Notes under the pieces: model-generated | Database searches by the model: none | Told to the model about the DNA's origin: nothing | Seen by the model: only the letters and a program-made list of their open reading frames with translations | Assembly (NCBI RefSeq): GCF_036173105.1 | Contig: NZ_CP108053.1 | Span: 1,798,001-1,862,000, forward strand | DNA: 64,000 bases | Source of the DNA: Streptomyces sp. NBC_00287 | Lineage (GTDB): Bacteria > Actinomycetota > Actinomycetes > Streptomycetales > Streptomycetaceae | Direction of reading: 5' to 3' | Made by a program: the position numbers and the translations under genes | Shown here: positions 7,504 to 15,974 of the stretch, piece by piece | Layout: every line of letters starts with the position of its first letter | Position numbering within the stretch: position 1 is the stretch's first letter

Positions 7504-7683
7504 TCAGCGCCCCAGCATCACTCCCACGGACGACGCTTGTGTGGCCACTGTCTCCCAGCCGTCGAAGACGAGGAGGATCAGGGCCGCCAGGGGAAGGGCC
7601 ATCAGCGTCGCCACCAGCGGGTGGCGACGGCCCTGGCGGCGCGTCTGTGTGCGGAGCAGTGTCCGCGGTGCCGTCTGGGCCAT
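7504..7683 (-). CDS. Small single-pass membrane protein, 59 aa
   Basis: The frame runs from ATG to TGA and is preceded by AGGAGAGGGACC, a good ribosome binding site. The N-terminus is very basic (RTLLRTQTRRQGRRHP, residues 8-22); one hydrophobic helix follows (about 23-41, LVATLMALPLAALILLVF), then a short outside tail ending SSVGVMLGR. The positive-inside rule predicts the N-terminus in the cytoplasm. I recognise no family. It is transcribed towards the phosphotransferase gene but separated from it by a strong hairpin. Confidence 0.65.
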   Translation of the reverse strand: MAQTAPRTLLRTQTRRQGRRHPLVATLMALPLAALILLVFDGWETVATQASSVGVMLGR

Positions 7684-7879
7684 GGTCCCTCTCCTGACCG
7701 TTCTGTTGTCCTTGGCAGCGGCGGGTGTCTGACCTCGGGGGACGAGTGCTGCACCCGCCGCTTGACCTCAAATCTACGGGCGCGGCCCCCGCCGTACGTC
7801 ATGCCCTCGTACCGATTGCCTGGCCTCCCGGAGGATGAGCCATGAGCTGGGGAGTACTCCCCTGGGTGGAGACGGAGTC

Positions 7880-8186
7880 CTAGGTCTCGGGGTCTTCCCG
7901 GAGGGGCTGTCCGCTGCGTCCCGGTTTCTCCGAGGCGTCCTCACGCGGCACCGGCTGTTCCACCAGCGCCAGGACCCGGTTCGCCATGAAACGCGCCGTA
8001 CGGACGACCGAGCCTCCCCCACTGCCTTAAGGGCGTGGGGGGACCCCCAGCGTGACTTCGCTCACTTCCACGACACCTCTGCGTACCGCCGTCTCCACCC
8101 GGCGGCCCGCCCTGCTCGCCACCACCTCGTAGGTGCGGGTCGTGTCCCCCGCGTCCACGACTATCTCCACGCGATCACCCTTCACG
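7880..8186 (-). pseudogene. Small conserved gene apparently split by a dispersed repeat
   Basis: From a GTG at 8186 a frame reads MKGDRVEIVVDAG and on to EVSEVT (about 45 codons), then runs into the palindromic repeat at 8013-8050 and stops at a TAA inside it. Beyond the repeat a different frame continues with VVRTARFMANRVLALVEQP and stops at 7880, with coding-like G/C third positions. I recall Streptomyces proteins in which SEVT is followed closely by RTARFMA, so the parent gene was probably one protein of about 90 residues. The alternative is that only the 52-codon N-terminal piece is real. The function of the parent is unknown. Confidence 0.5.
8013..8050. repeat. Dispersed palindromic repeat, family 1, copy 1
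   Basis: A C-run and G-run palindrome (CCTCCCCC ... GTGGGGGGACCCCCAG) built around TGCCTTAAGGGC. It closely matches the copy at 12031-12073. It lies inside the interrupted small gene. Confidence 0.65.
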
Positions 8187-8380
8187 GGTTCAATCCCCCT
8201 TCTGTGACGGGTGGTTGGGATCACCGACCGGACGAAGTCGGCCTGTTCAGCCGGTCCCTGACCACCCCTCAAGTCTCCCACCCGGCACTGACAATCCGTC
8301 TGGACGAGAGGGCGCGGCCTCTGCGCGCAGGCGCCCGGGGAAACGTAAGCTGTGGCTCGTCACAGGACCGGGCAGCGGGG

Positions 8381-9775
8381 ATGAACATGGCGATGATGCG
8401 CCTGAGGCGCGAGGACCCGCGCGTCGTCGGCTCGTTCAGGCTTCACAGGCGGCTCGGCGCGGGCGGGATGGGCGTCGTCTACCTGGGCTCCGACAAGAAG
8501 GGGCAGCGGGTCGCGCTGAAGGTGATCCGGCCCGATCTGGCGGAGGATCAGGAGTTCCGGTCGCGGTTCGCGCGCGAGGTCTCCGCCGCCCGTCGGATCC
8601 GCGGTGGGTGCACCGCGCGGCTCGTCGCGGCCGACCTCGAGGCCGACCGGCCCTGGTTCGCCACGCAGTACGTCCCCGGCCCCTCCCTGCACGACAAGGT
8701 CGCCGACGAGGGGTCGCTGGTCGCGGCCGAGGTCGCCTCGATCGGGGCCGCCCTCTCGGAGGGGCTGGTCGCGGTGCACGAGGCCGGGGTCGTCCACCGG
8801 GACCTCAAGCCGTCCAATATCCTGCTCTCCCCCAAGGGGCCGCGGATCATCGATTTCGGCATCGCCTGGGCCACGGGCGCCTCCACGCTCACCCACGTCG
8901 GTACGGCGGTGGGCTCGCCCGGTTTCCTCGCCCCGGAGCAGGTGCGCGGTGCCGCCGTCACGCCGGCCACGGACGTGTTCTCGCTCGGCGCGACTCTGGC
9001 GTACGCTTCGATGGGCGACTCGCCCTTCGGGCACGGCAGTTCCGAGGTGATGCTGTACCGCGTGGTGCACGAGGAGCCGCAGTTGCACGGTGTGCCCGAC
9101 GCGCTGGCCCCGCTCGTGAGGGCCTGTCTCGCCAAGGCTCCCGAGGAGCGGCCGACCACGCTCCAGCTGTCGCTGCGGCTGAAGGAGATCGCGGCCCGCG
9201 AGGCGCAGGGCATCGCCGAGCTGCGTCCGCCCGCGCCGCGCAGCGGTGACGCGGACCGGCCGACGGGTCGGCTCGCGGATACGTACCCGGACCGTGTCCA
9301 GCGCCGCCCGCAAGGAACGCAGGGCATGCCGGGGGCACAGGGAGCGCAGGGAACGCCCCCGCCGCGTCCCACCGGCCCGTCCTTGCGCGGTCCCGCTCCC
9401 TCCCGAGGCGCCAGCGCCTCGCGCGGTGGTGCCGGCTCGGTGTCCGGCCGGTCCGGGTCGCGGCCCACGCCCGTCTCGCGGCACCCCGGGCGGACGGGAA
9501 GCGGCAACCGGCCCGCACCGCGCAGCGGCACCGGCCGTCCGACGGCACGGAACACGGGCACGGGCCGCCGGCCCGCCAACCCGCAGCTGCTGCGCCAGCG
9601 GCTGTTCGTGTTCGTCGTGGTGACCCTGCTGGTCGCACTCGGCATCGCCGCCGCCCAGGGCTGCCAGGGCCCGAGCAAGGGAATGGGCGAGGAGCGGGTC
9701 GTCGTACGGCAGGAGCGGTCGGCCGGGCCGGTGCCGGGTTATGAGCCGCTGAAGTCCCAGCGGTATGCGTACTAG
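8381..9775 (+). CDS. Membrane-anchored Hanks-type Ser/Thr protein kinase
   Basis: A 464-residue protein. The kinase domain (about 17-285) has the glycine loop GAGGMGVVY (26-34), the ATP-contacting Lys47, catalytic Asp141 in HRDLKPSN, the metal-binding DFG at 158-160 and a GSPGFLAPEQ activation/APE segment. A Pro/Gly/Arg-rich linker follows (about 290-405), with one transmembrane helix (about 408-426) and a short outside tail with no PASTA repeats. It phosphorylates Ser/Thr on unknown targets at the membrane; the short exterior leaves little room for a ligand sensor. ATG at 8381 is the first of several in frame. The stop touches that of the convergent methyltransferase gene. Confidence 0.9.
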   Translation: MNMAMMRLRREDPRVVGSFRLHRRLGAGGMGVVYLGSDKKGQRVALKVIRPDLAEDQEFRSRFAREVSAARRIRGGCTARLVAADLEADRPWFATQYVPGPSLHDKVADEGSLVAAEVASIGAALSEGLVAVHEAGVVHRDLKPSNILLSPKGPRIIDFGIAWATGASTLTHVGTAVGSPGFLAPEQVRGAAVTPATDVFSLGATLAYASMGDSPFGHGSSEVMLYRVVHEEPQLHGVPDALAPLVRACLAKAPEERPTTLQLSLRLKEIAAREAQGIAELRPPAPRSGDADRPTGRLADTYPDRVQRRPQGTQGMPGAQGAQGTPPPRPTGPSLRGPAPSRGASASRGGAGSVSGRSGSRPTPVSRHPGRTGSGNRPAPRSGTGRPTARNTGTGRRPANPQLLRQRLFVFVVVTLLVALGIAAAQGCQGPSKGMGEERVVVRQERSAGPVPGYEPLKSQRYAY

Positions 9776-10594
9776 CTACGCCCCGGGGCGGCCGGTCGCC
9801 ACCGCGTAGAAGGCGACCGCGGCCGCCGCACCCACGTTGAGGGAGTCCACGCCGTGGGCCATGGGGATGCGGACCCATTCGTCCGCGGCGACCAGGGCCT
9901 GGCGGGACAGACCGTCGCCCTCGGCGCCGAGCATCAGGGCGACCCGGTCCATGCGGTGCGGGGCGGCCTCGTCGAGGGACTTGGCCTTCTCGTCCGGGGT
10001 GAGGGCGAGAAGCGTGAAGCCGGCCTCGCGGACCGAGTCCAGGCCCTTGGGCCAGGTGTCGAGACGGGCGTAGGGCACCGAGAAGACCGCGCCCATCGAG
10101 ACCTTTACGCTCCGCCGGTACAGCGGGTCCGCGCAGTCGGGCGAGAGCAGGACCGCGTCCATACCGAGCGCCGCCGCCGAGCGGAAGATCGCGCCGATGT
10201 TGGTGTGGTCGTTGACCGACTCCATGATCACCACCCGGCGGGCGGTCTGGAGCAGTTCGGCCGCCGTCGGGAGGGGCTTGCGCTGCATGGAGGCGAGCGC
10301 GCCACGGTGCACGTGGTAGCCGGTGACCCGTTCGGCGAGTTCGGGGCTGACCGCGTAGACGGGGGCCGGGAGTTCGTCGATGACATCGCGCATGACGTCG
10401 ACCCACTTCGCGGACAGCAGCATCGAGCGCATCTCGTAGCCGGCGTCCTTGGCCCTTCTGATGACCTTTTCGCCCTCGGCGATGAACAGGCCCTCGGCGG
10501 GTTCGCGCTTGCGGCGCAGTTCTACGTCGGTCAGGCCCGTGTAGTCGCGCAGGCGCGGGTCGTCGGGATCCTCGACGGTGATGAGATCGGCCAC
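9776..10594 (-). CDS. SpoU/TrmH-family RNA 2'-O-methyltransferase
   Basis: A 272-residue SPOUT enzyme that uses S-adenosylmethionine to methylate ribose in tRNA or rRNA. The three family motifs are seen: NDHTNIGAIFRSAAALG (motif 1), LMLGAEGDGLS (motif 2) and DSLNVGAAAAVAFY (motif 3). An N-terminal L30e-like substrate-binding domain (FIAEGEKVIRRA) covers about residues 30-100. The target nucleotide cannot be told from sequence. Start ATG at 10594. It is convergent with the kinase gene and upstream of nothing obvious on its strand. Confidence 0.88.
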   Translation of the reverse strand: MADLITVEDPDDPRLRDYTGLTDVELRRKREPAEGLFIAEGEKVIRRAKDAGYEMRSMLLSAKWVDVMRDVIDELPAPVYAVSPELAERVTGYHVHRGALASMQRKPLPTAAELLQTARRVVIMESVNDHTNIGAIFRSAAALGMDAVLLSPDCADPLYRRSVKVSMGAVFSVPYARLDTWPKGLDSVREAGFTLLALTPDEKAKSLDEAAPHRMDRVALMLGAEGDGLSRQALVAADEWVRIPMAHGVDSLNVGAAAAVAFYAVATGRPGA

Positions 10595-10658
10595 AGGGTG
10601 ATACTGCCTTGTCGTGCGTGCGGTGCCAACGGCTCGGGAGAAGGTGAGTTACCTCGGG

Positions 10659-11891
10659 TTACGCCAAGGTCGCCGGGCCGACCTTCACGACCTCGCCGAT
10701 GACGATCACGGCCGGCGGCTTGACCTCCTGCGCGGTGACGGCCTCGGCGGCCGTGGCGAGGGTCGCGTCGACGCGGCGCTGGGCGGCCGTGGTGCCCTCC
10801 TGGATCAGGGCGACGGGGGTGTCCGGGGACTTGCCGTGCGCGATGAGCGTCTCGGCGACCCTTCCGATGGTGCCGACGCCCATGAGGATCACCAGCGTGC
10901 CGGTCAGCTTGGCCAGGGACGGCCAGTCGACCAGGGAACGCTCGTCGTCCGGCGCGATGTGCCCGCTGACCACCGTGAACTCGTGCGCGACGCCTCGGTG
11001 GGTGACCGGAATGCCCGCGGCGCCCGGAACCGAGATCGAGCTGGAGATACCGGGCACGACCGTGCACGGGATGCCGGCCTCGGCCAGCGCCTGGACCTCC
11101 TCCATGCCCCGGCCGTAGACGAAGGGGTCGCCGCCCTTGAGGCGTACGACGGACTTGCCCTGCTTGGCGTGCTCGATCAGGGCGTTGTTGATGGCCTCCT
11201 GGGCCATGAAGCGGCCGTACGGCAGCTTCGCCGCGTCGATGACCTCGACGCTGGACGGCAGTTCCGCGAGGAGGTCGCGCGGGCCCAGGTGGTCGGTGAT
11301 GACCACGTCCGCCTCGGCGAGCAGCCGACGGCCGCGGACGGTGATCAGGTCCGGGTCGCCGGGGCCGCCGCCGACGAGGGCGACGCCGGGGGTGCGGGTG
11401 CGGTGGTGGGGGGCGACGAGGGTGCCGTCGCGGAGGCCCTCGACGACCGCGTCCCGGATGGCGGCGGTGTGGCGCGGGTCGCGGGACCTGGTGTCGGTGG
11501 TGAGGATCGCGACGGTGACGCCCTCGCTGGTTCCCGTGGCCGGGGTCCAGGCGGTGGCGGCGTCGGCGTCGTCGGAGCGGACGCACCAGACGCGGTTGCG
11601 CTCCGCTTCGGTGGAGGCCGCTCGGTTGGCCTCGGGGTCGCTGGTGGCGATGAGGGCGTACCAGGCCTGCGCGAGGTCGCCTTCCTCGTACGGGCGCTTG
11701 TGCCAGGTGATCTCGGCCGCGTCTGCCATGGCCTCGACGGAGGGGGTTGCCGTGGGGGATACGAGGTGGATGTCCGCGCCCGCTGCGATCAGGGCCGGGA
11801 GGCGGCGCTGGGCGACTTGGCCGCCGCCGAGGACGACGACCCGGCGGCCGGTGAGGCGGAGGCCTACGGGGTAGGCGGGGTTTTCGGCCAT
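10659..11891 (-). CDS. cobA: Uroporphyrinogen-III C-methyltransferase with siroheme-synthase domain
   Basis: A 410-residue fusion. The N-terminal part (about 1-150) is a Met8/CysG-like precorrin-2 dehydrogenase/ferrochelatase domain with the NAD loop VVVLGGGQVAQRR. The C-terminal part (about 160-410) is the SUMT domain, with GGGPGDPDLITVRG, GGDPFVYGRG and VVPGISSSISVP. It methylates uroporphyrinogen III at C2 and C7 to precorrin-2, the branch to siroheme and B12. E. coli CysG has the same order, so it may go on to siroheme; the gene name could equally be cysG. It shares strand and pathway with cobT and cobL nearby but is separated from cobT by a palindromic repeat. Confidence 0.9.
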   Translation of the reverse strand: MAENPAYPVGLRLTGRRVVVLGGGQVAQRRLPALIAAGADIHLVSPTATPSVEAMADAAEITWHKRPYEEGDLAQAWYALIATSDPEANRAASTEAERNRVWCVRSDDADAATAWTPATGTSEGVTVAILTTDTRSRDPRHTAAIRDAVVEGLRDGTLVAPHHRTRTPGVALVGGGPGDPDLITVRGRRLLAEADVVITDHLGPRDLLAELPSSVEVIDAAKLPYGRFMAQEAINNALIEHAKQGKSVVRLKGGDPFVYGRGMEEVQALAEAGIPCTVVPGISSSISVPGAAGIPVTHRGVAHEFTVVSGHIAPDDERSLVDWPSLAKLTGTLVILMGVGTIGRVAETLIAHGKSPDTPVALIQEGTTAAQRRVDATLATAAEAVTAQEVKPPAVIVIGEVVKVGPATLA

Positions 11892-12030
11892 GAGGGTGCG
11901 GCTCCCTTTCGCGGCGGCGGTGCGATGCCCTGACGTGCGGATTTTACGGGGCGGGTACGGAAGGCGGCGCAGGTGTCCGGTGGCTGAGAGCATCGCCGGG
12001 TGCGGGTGGGTGGGGCTGTGCCCACCCGTT

Positions 12031-12073
12031 CCTCCCCCAGTGCCCTGAAGGCCTGGGGGGGGGATCCCCAGCG
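12031..12073. repeat. Dispersed palindromic repeat, family 1, copy 2
   Basis: Core with the same layout as 8013-8050 (C-run, TGCCCTGAAGGC, G-run, CCCCAGCG). Here it is flanked by longer inverted arms, with a GGTGGGGCTGTG side near 12008 and a CCCACAGCCCACC side near 12095, so the whole 12008-12095 stretch can fold back. It fills the gap between cobT and cobA and may work as a terminator. Confidence 0.65.
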
Positions 12074-12118
12074 GAACGACTGCCCACAGCCCACCGGCTG
12101 CCTGCGTTTCGCCACGCG

Positions 12119-15100
12119 CTACTTCTCGGTGACCCCGGCCGAGTCGAACGTCGCCACCTCGTGCATCGCTCTCGCCGTGCTCTGGACCAGGGGCAGGGCC
12201 AGGAGGGCGCCTGTGCCCTCGCCGAGGCGGAGGTCCAGGTCGACCAAGGGGCGCAGGCCCAGCTTGTTGAGGGCTGCCACGTGGCCCGGTTCCGCGCTGC
12301 GGTGGCCGGCGATGCAGGCTGCCAGGACCTCGGGGGCGATGGCTCGGGCCACCAGGGCCGCGGCGCCCGCGCTCACGCCGTCCAGGATCACCGGCGTACG
12401 CAGGGACGCGCCGCCCAGCAACAGGCCCACCATCGCCGCGTGTTCGAAGCCGCCGATCGCGGCGAGGACGCCGATGGGGTCGGCCGGGTCGGGCTGGTGG
12501 ACTTCGAGGGCGCGGCGGACGACCTCGGTCTTGCGGGCGAGGGTCTCGTCGTTGATGCCGGTGCCGCGGCCGGTCACCTCGGCCGGGTCGACGCCGGTGA
12601 AGACCGAGATCAGGGCCGCCGAGGCGGTCGTATTGGCGATGCCCATCTCGCCCGTGAGCAGGGCCTTGTTGCCCGCCGCCACCAGGTCGCGGGCCGTCTC
12701 GATGCCCACCTCGATGGCCTGCTTGGCCTCTTCGCGGGTCATCGCGGGGCCGGTGGTCATGTCGGAGGTACCGGCCCTGACCTTGCGCGGGAGGAGGCCC
12801 GGCGTCGCGGGGAGGTCAGCCGCCACGCCTACGTCCACCACGCAGACCTCCGCGCCCACCTGGCCCGCGAACGCGTTGCAGACCGCGCCGCCGCCCAGGA
12901 AGTTGGCCACCATCTGGGCCGTCACCTCCTGGGGCCAGGGGGTGACGCCCTGGGCGTGCACACCGTGGTCGCCCGCGAAGATCGCGACCGCCGCGGGCTC
13001 CGGGATCGGCGGCGGGCACTGGCGGGACAGGCCGGACAGCTGGGCGGAGATGATCTCCAGCATGCCGAGCGCGCCGGCCGGCTTGGTCATGCGCTTCTGC
13101 CGCTCCCAGGCCTCGCCGAGCGCCTTGGCGTCCAGCGGACGGATCTGGGAGACGGTCTCCGCGAGCAGGTCGTGCGGGTCCTCGCCGGGCAGGGCGCGGC
13201 GGCCGTACGTCTCCTCGTGGACGACCCAGGACAGCGGGCGGCGCTTGGACCAGCCGGCCTGCATCAGCTCGGGCTCGTCCGGGAACTCGTCGACGTACCC
13301 GACGCACAGGTAGGCGACGACCTCCAGGTGGTCGGGCAGGCCGAGGGTGCGGACCATCTCGCGCTCGTCGAAGAAGCTGACCCAGCCGACGCCGAGGCCC
13401 TCGGCGCGGGCGGCGAGCCAGAGGTTCTCGACGGCGAGCGCGGAGGAGTACGGCGCCATCTGCGGCTGCGTGTGGCGGCCCAGGGTGTGCCTGCCGCCGC
13501 GGGTCGGGTCGGCCGTGACCACGATGTTCACCGGGGTGTCGAGGATCGCCTCGATCTTCAGTTCCTTGAACTGCTTCGCCCTGCCCTTGGGCAGCGACTT
13601 CGCGTACGCGTCGCGCTGCCGCATCGCCAGCTCGTGCATCGTGCGCCGGGTCTCGGCGGAACGGATGACGACGAAGTCCCAGGGCTGCGAGTGGCCGACG
13701 GACGGAGCCGTGTGGGCGGCCTCCAGGACGCGGAGCAGCACCTCGTGCGGGATGGGGTCGCCGCGGAAGCCGTTGCGGATGTCCCGGCGCTCGCGCATGA
13801 CCTTCAGTACGGCCTCGCGCTCGGCGTCGTCGTAGGCGGGCGCGGCCGGGCCTGTGGACTGTCGTGCTTCTGCCACTGCGGCCGTGCTCTCTTCCTGCTC
13901 GGCGGCCCGGGTGTCCAGGTCCTCCGCGTGCTGTACCGGTTCGGGGTCGCCCGCACGCGGAGCGGGGACCGAGAGGGGCTCCTCGGCGGGGAGGACGATC
14001 GGCTGCGGCGGGGTCGGCGCGAGGTGCGGGGTGGTCGGCACCTGGCCCTCCACCGGCACGAACTGCCCCAGGGGCTGCTCCGGTTGGGATTCCATCAGCA
14101 CACCGGCCTCCGGCGTCTGCATCTGGGGCCCGGCCGGGTCGGCGACGTACGGCTGGGGCGCGGGGGCCTCCGGCTCCTCGGGAGCCAAGGGCACGGGCTG
14201 CGCTTCGAGGCGCTCGGGCTGGAGGGCGGGCTCGGGGGTGATGGCAGGGGCCTCCGCGGCGGGTGCCTCCGCTACGACGGGGACGGCGGGCTCGGCCGGC
14301 GGCTCGGCGGGGGCGGCCACGAAGAGGGTGGGAGCCGCGAGGGCCTCCGGAGCGGGTTCCGGCGCGGGGGCCTCGGGCGCGAGGTCGGGTGCGGGAACCT
14401 CGGACGCGGGTACCGGTTCGACCTGCGGGGCCTCGGGCGCGGGCGGTTCCTCGACCGCGGCCGCGAGCGGCTCGGGCTCGGCGAGCACGGGGGCCTCGGC
14501 TACGACGGGGGCTGCGGGCTCGGGCTGCGGGGCGGGCTCGGGTACGGCGGCCTCGACAACCGCCGGAGCCTCCGGCGCCACAAGCTCAGTCACGGGCGGC
14601 TCCGGAACTGCGACGGGCTCCGGGTCGGGCACCACGGGGATCTGAACAGCGTCGGCGGCCTGGTCGGCCGTAGGCGCAGCCGCCTCGGCGTCCTGCGCAA
14701 CCTCGGGCGCCGCCACCGGCTCGACCAACGGCACGGCTTCGGCGACCGGCTCCACGGCCTGGACGCCCTCGAAACCGGCGCCCGAGTCGCCCCCGGCCAC
14801 CGGGAACTGCTCGGCGGGCACGGAAGCCTCTGCCACGATCGGAGTCACCGGAACCGGCCCGGCCTCGGCCTCCTCGGGCGCGGGAACCGGCGTCGGCTCG
14901 ACCCCCTGCGGCTCCTGGGCGGAGTGACCGAGCTCCGGCCCCTCCATGGGCTGCGCGGCGTGACCGAACTCCGCCCCCTCCACGGGCTGCGCGACAGCGA
15001 CGGTCTCCGTGGCGAGGCTGGCCATGGCCGCCTGGGCCGCGTCGGCAGGCTCGGGAGCCGGTGCGGGCGACGGAACAACCGTTTCGGCAGCCGACACCTC

Positions 15101-15607
15101 GGCGCTTTCCTGAGCGGGCGCCGGGACTCCCCAGGGCGCCGCCGGCTGGGGCCCCTGGATGTCGAGGTACTCCGGGCCTGCCGTGGGCGGCCCCGGCTGC
15201 CGTACCGGCGGTGCTCCCACCGCGCCGCGGTCGGCGAGTGAGCGGACCGGGCTGGCGGAGGCGTCGGGGGTCGGCGGGCCGAGATGCAGCGGGCGCCGCG
15301 GGGCCGTCGGCGGCACCGGCGCCGGACCGGGCATCCGGACCGCGCTGAGGTCGACCGCGCCGCTGTCCCGGCCGGACATCTCGTGCGCACCGGGTTCGTG
15401 CAGGGCCTCCACGACCGGTTCCGGCGCGGGCGGGGCGACCTCGTTGCCCCAGGCGCTCTGGGCGCCGGGCAGCAGCAACAGGTCTTCGTCCTCGGCGGTG
15501 GTCTCGGAGAGGTAGGTGTACGCACCGGGCGCGGGGACGCCCGGCTGATCCACCATGCCTGCGTTCTCCGGCAGTCCCTCGCCCGGAACCTGGCCGGTGT
15601 CGGTCAT
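12119..15607 (-). CDS. cobT: BluB-CobT fusion with long low-complexity N-terminus
   Basis: A 1162-residue protein in three parts. Residues 1-590 are Pro/Ala/Glu/Val-rich and probably disordered. Residues about 591-818 are a nitroreductase-fold domain like BluB (RERRDIRNGFRGD, TAPSVGHSQPWDFVVIR, LGVGWVSFFD), the enzyme that converts FMNH2 to 5,6-dimethylbenzimidazole. Residues about 819-1162 are nicotinate-nucleotide:DMB phosphoribosyltransferase (IFAGDHGVHAQGVTPWPQEVT, GEMGIANTT, RLGEGTGALLALPL with the catalytic Glu near 1130), giving alpha-ribazole phosphate. The two steps are consecutive in the lower loop of B12. The usual CobT is about 350 residues. ATG at 15607 follows GAGGGG. Confidence 0.92.
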   Translation of the reverse strand: MTDTGQVPGEGLPENAGMVDQPGVPAPGAYTYLSETTAEDEDLLLLPGAQSAWGNEVAPPAPEPVVEALHEPGAHEMSGRDSGAVDLSAVRMPGPAPVPPTAPRRPLHLGPPTPDASASPVRSLADRGAVGAPPVRQPGPPTAGPEYLDIQGPQPAAPWGVPAPAQESAEVSAAETVVPSPAPAPEPADAAQAAMASLATETVAVAQPVEGAEFGHAAQPMEGPELGHSAQEPQGVEPTPVPAPEEAEAGPVPVTPIVAEASVPAEQFPVAGGDSGAGFEGVQAVEPVAEAVPLVEPVAAPEVAQDAEAAAPTADQAADAVQIPVVPDPEPVAVPEPPVTELVAPEAPAVVEAAVPEPAPQPEPAAPVVAEAPVLAEPEPLAAAVEEPPAPEAPQVEPVPASEVPAPDLAPEAPAPEPAPEALAAPTLFVAAPAEPPAEPAVPVVAEAPAAEAPAITPEPALQPERLEAQPVPLAPEEPEAPAPQPYVADPAGPQMQTPEAGVLMESQPEQPLGQFVPVEGQVPTTPHLAPTPPQPIVLPAEEPLSVPAPRAGDPEPVQHAEDLDTRAAEQEESTAAVAEARQSTGPAAPAYDDAEREAVLKVMRERRDIRNGFRGDPIPHEVLLRVLEAAHTAPSVGHSQPWDFVVIRSAETRRTMHELAMRQRDAYAKSLPKGRAKQFKELKIEAILDTPVNIVVTADPTRGGRHTLGRHTQPQMAPYSSALAVENLWLAARAEGLGVGWVSFFDEREMVRTLGLPDHLEVVAYLCVGYVDEFPDEPELMQAGWSKRRPLSWVVHEETYGRRALPGEDPHDLLAETVSQIRPLDAKALGEAWERQKRMTKPAGALGMLEIISAQLSGLSRQCPPPIPEPAAVAIFAGDHGVHAQGVTPWPQEVTAQMVANFLGGGAVCNAFAGQVGAEVCVVDVGVAADLPATPGLLPRKVRAGTSDMTTGPAMTREEAKQAIEVGIETARDLVAAGNKALLTGEMGIANTTASAALISVFTGVDPAEVTGRGTGINDETLARKTEVVRRALEVHQPDPADPIGVLAAIGGFEHAAMVGLLLGGASLRTPVILDGVSAGAAALVARAIAPEVLAACIAGHRSAEPGHVAALNKLGLRPLVDLDLRLGEGTGALLALPLVQSTARAMHEVATFDSAGVTEK

Positions 15608-15974
15608 GCGTACCCCTCGCCCATCGGATTAGTGCTTCTACGACCTGCTCACCCGGAACGGCGCACCGACCGCCCCGTAGTGAAGAACGAGCGTGTGTGC
15701 CCAGCGGCACGAACGACCCGTCCACAAAGACGACAAAGCCATTTACTGGCATTGTCGCGGCCGTTCCCCCGTCACGACAGCTTCATCCGTGACGATCCCG
15801 CTGTGGACTGCGCCACGTTGCGCGTCCTCCGGTTCTGCCGTACCACACTCACCCCAAAACGGGCGTGTTTTCCGGACATTGACCGACGAAGCGTCGGGCG
15901 TCCGAGTGCGGTGCAACGATCGGCCAGCCTACCGCGCGCGGTACGACAACAGGATCACGGGGACGGGATCGGCG
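15608..15974. other. 367-base gap between cobT and cobL with one hairpin
   Basis: No convincing gene on either strand. It must hold the cobT promoter. A hairpin lies at 15731-15757: six pairs CGACAA/TTGTCG, an A-A mismatch and four pairs GCCA/TGGC around TTTAC. I looked for a cobalamin riboswitch box on the minus strand and saw none that was convincing. Confidence 0.5.

Noticed and set aside
8027..8281. An 84-codon open frame beginning upstream of the GTG at 8186
   Set aside because: The first 32 codons are not protein-like and the homologous part starts at the GTG. I treat it as the 5' half of a repeat-interrupted gene rather than a full gene.
12161..15241. A plus-strand frame of 1026 codons opposite cobT
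   Set aside because: Mirror frame of a GC-rich gene; the composition is Gly/Arg/His-rich without domains, while the minus strand encodes clear BluB and CobT motifs.
15608..15974. Possible cobalamin riboswitch upstream of cobT
   Set aside because: I looked for the conserved B12-box core on the minus strand and found no convincing match; only a small hairpin is present.
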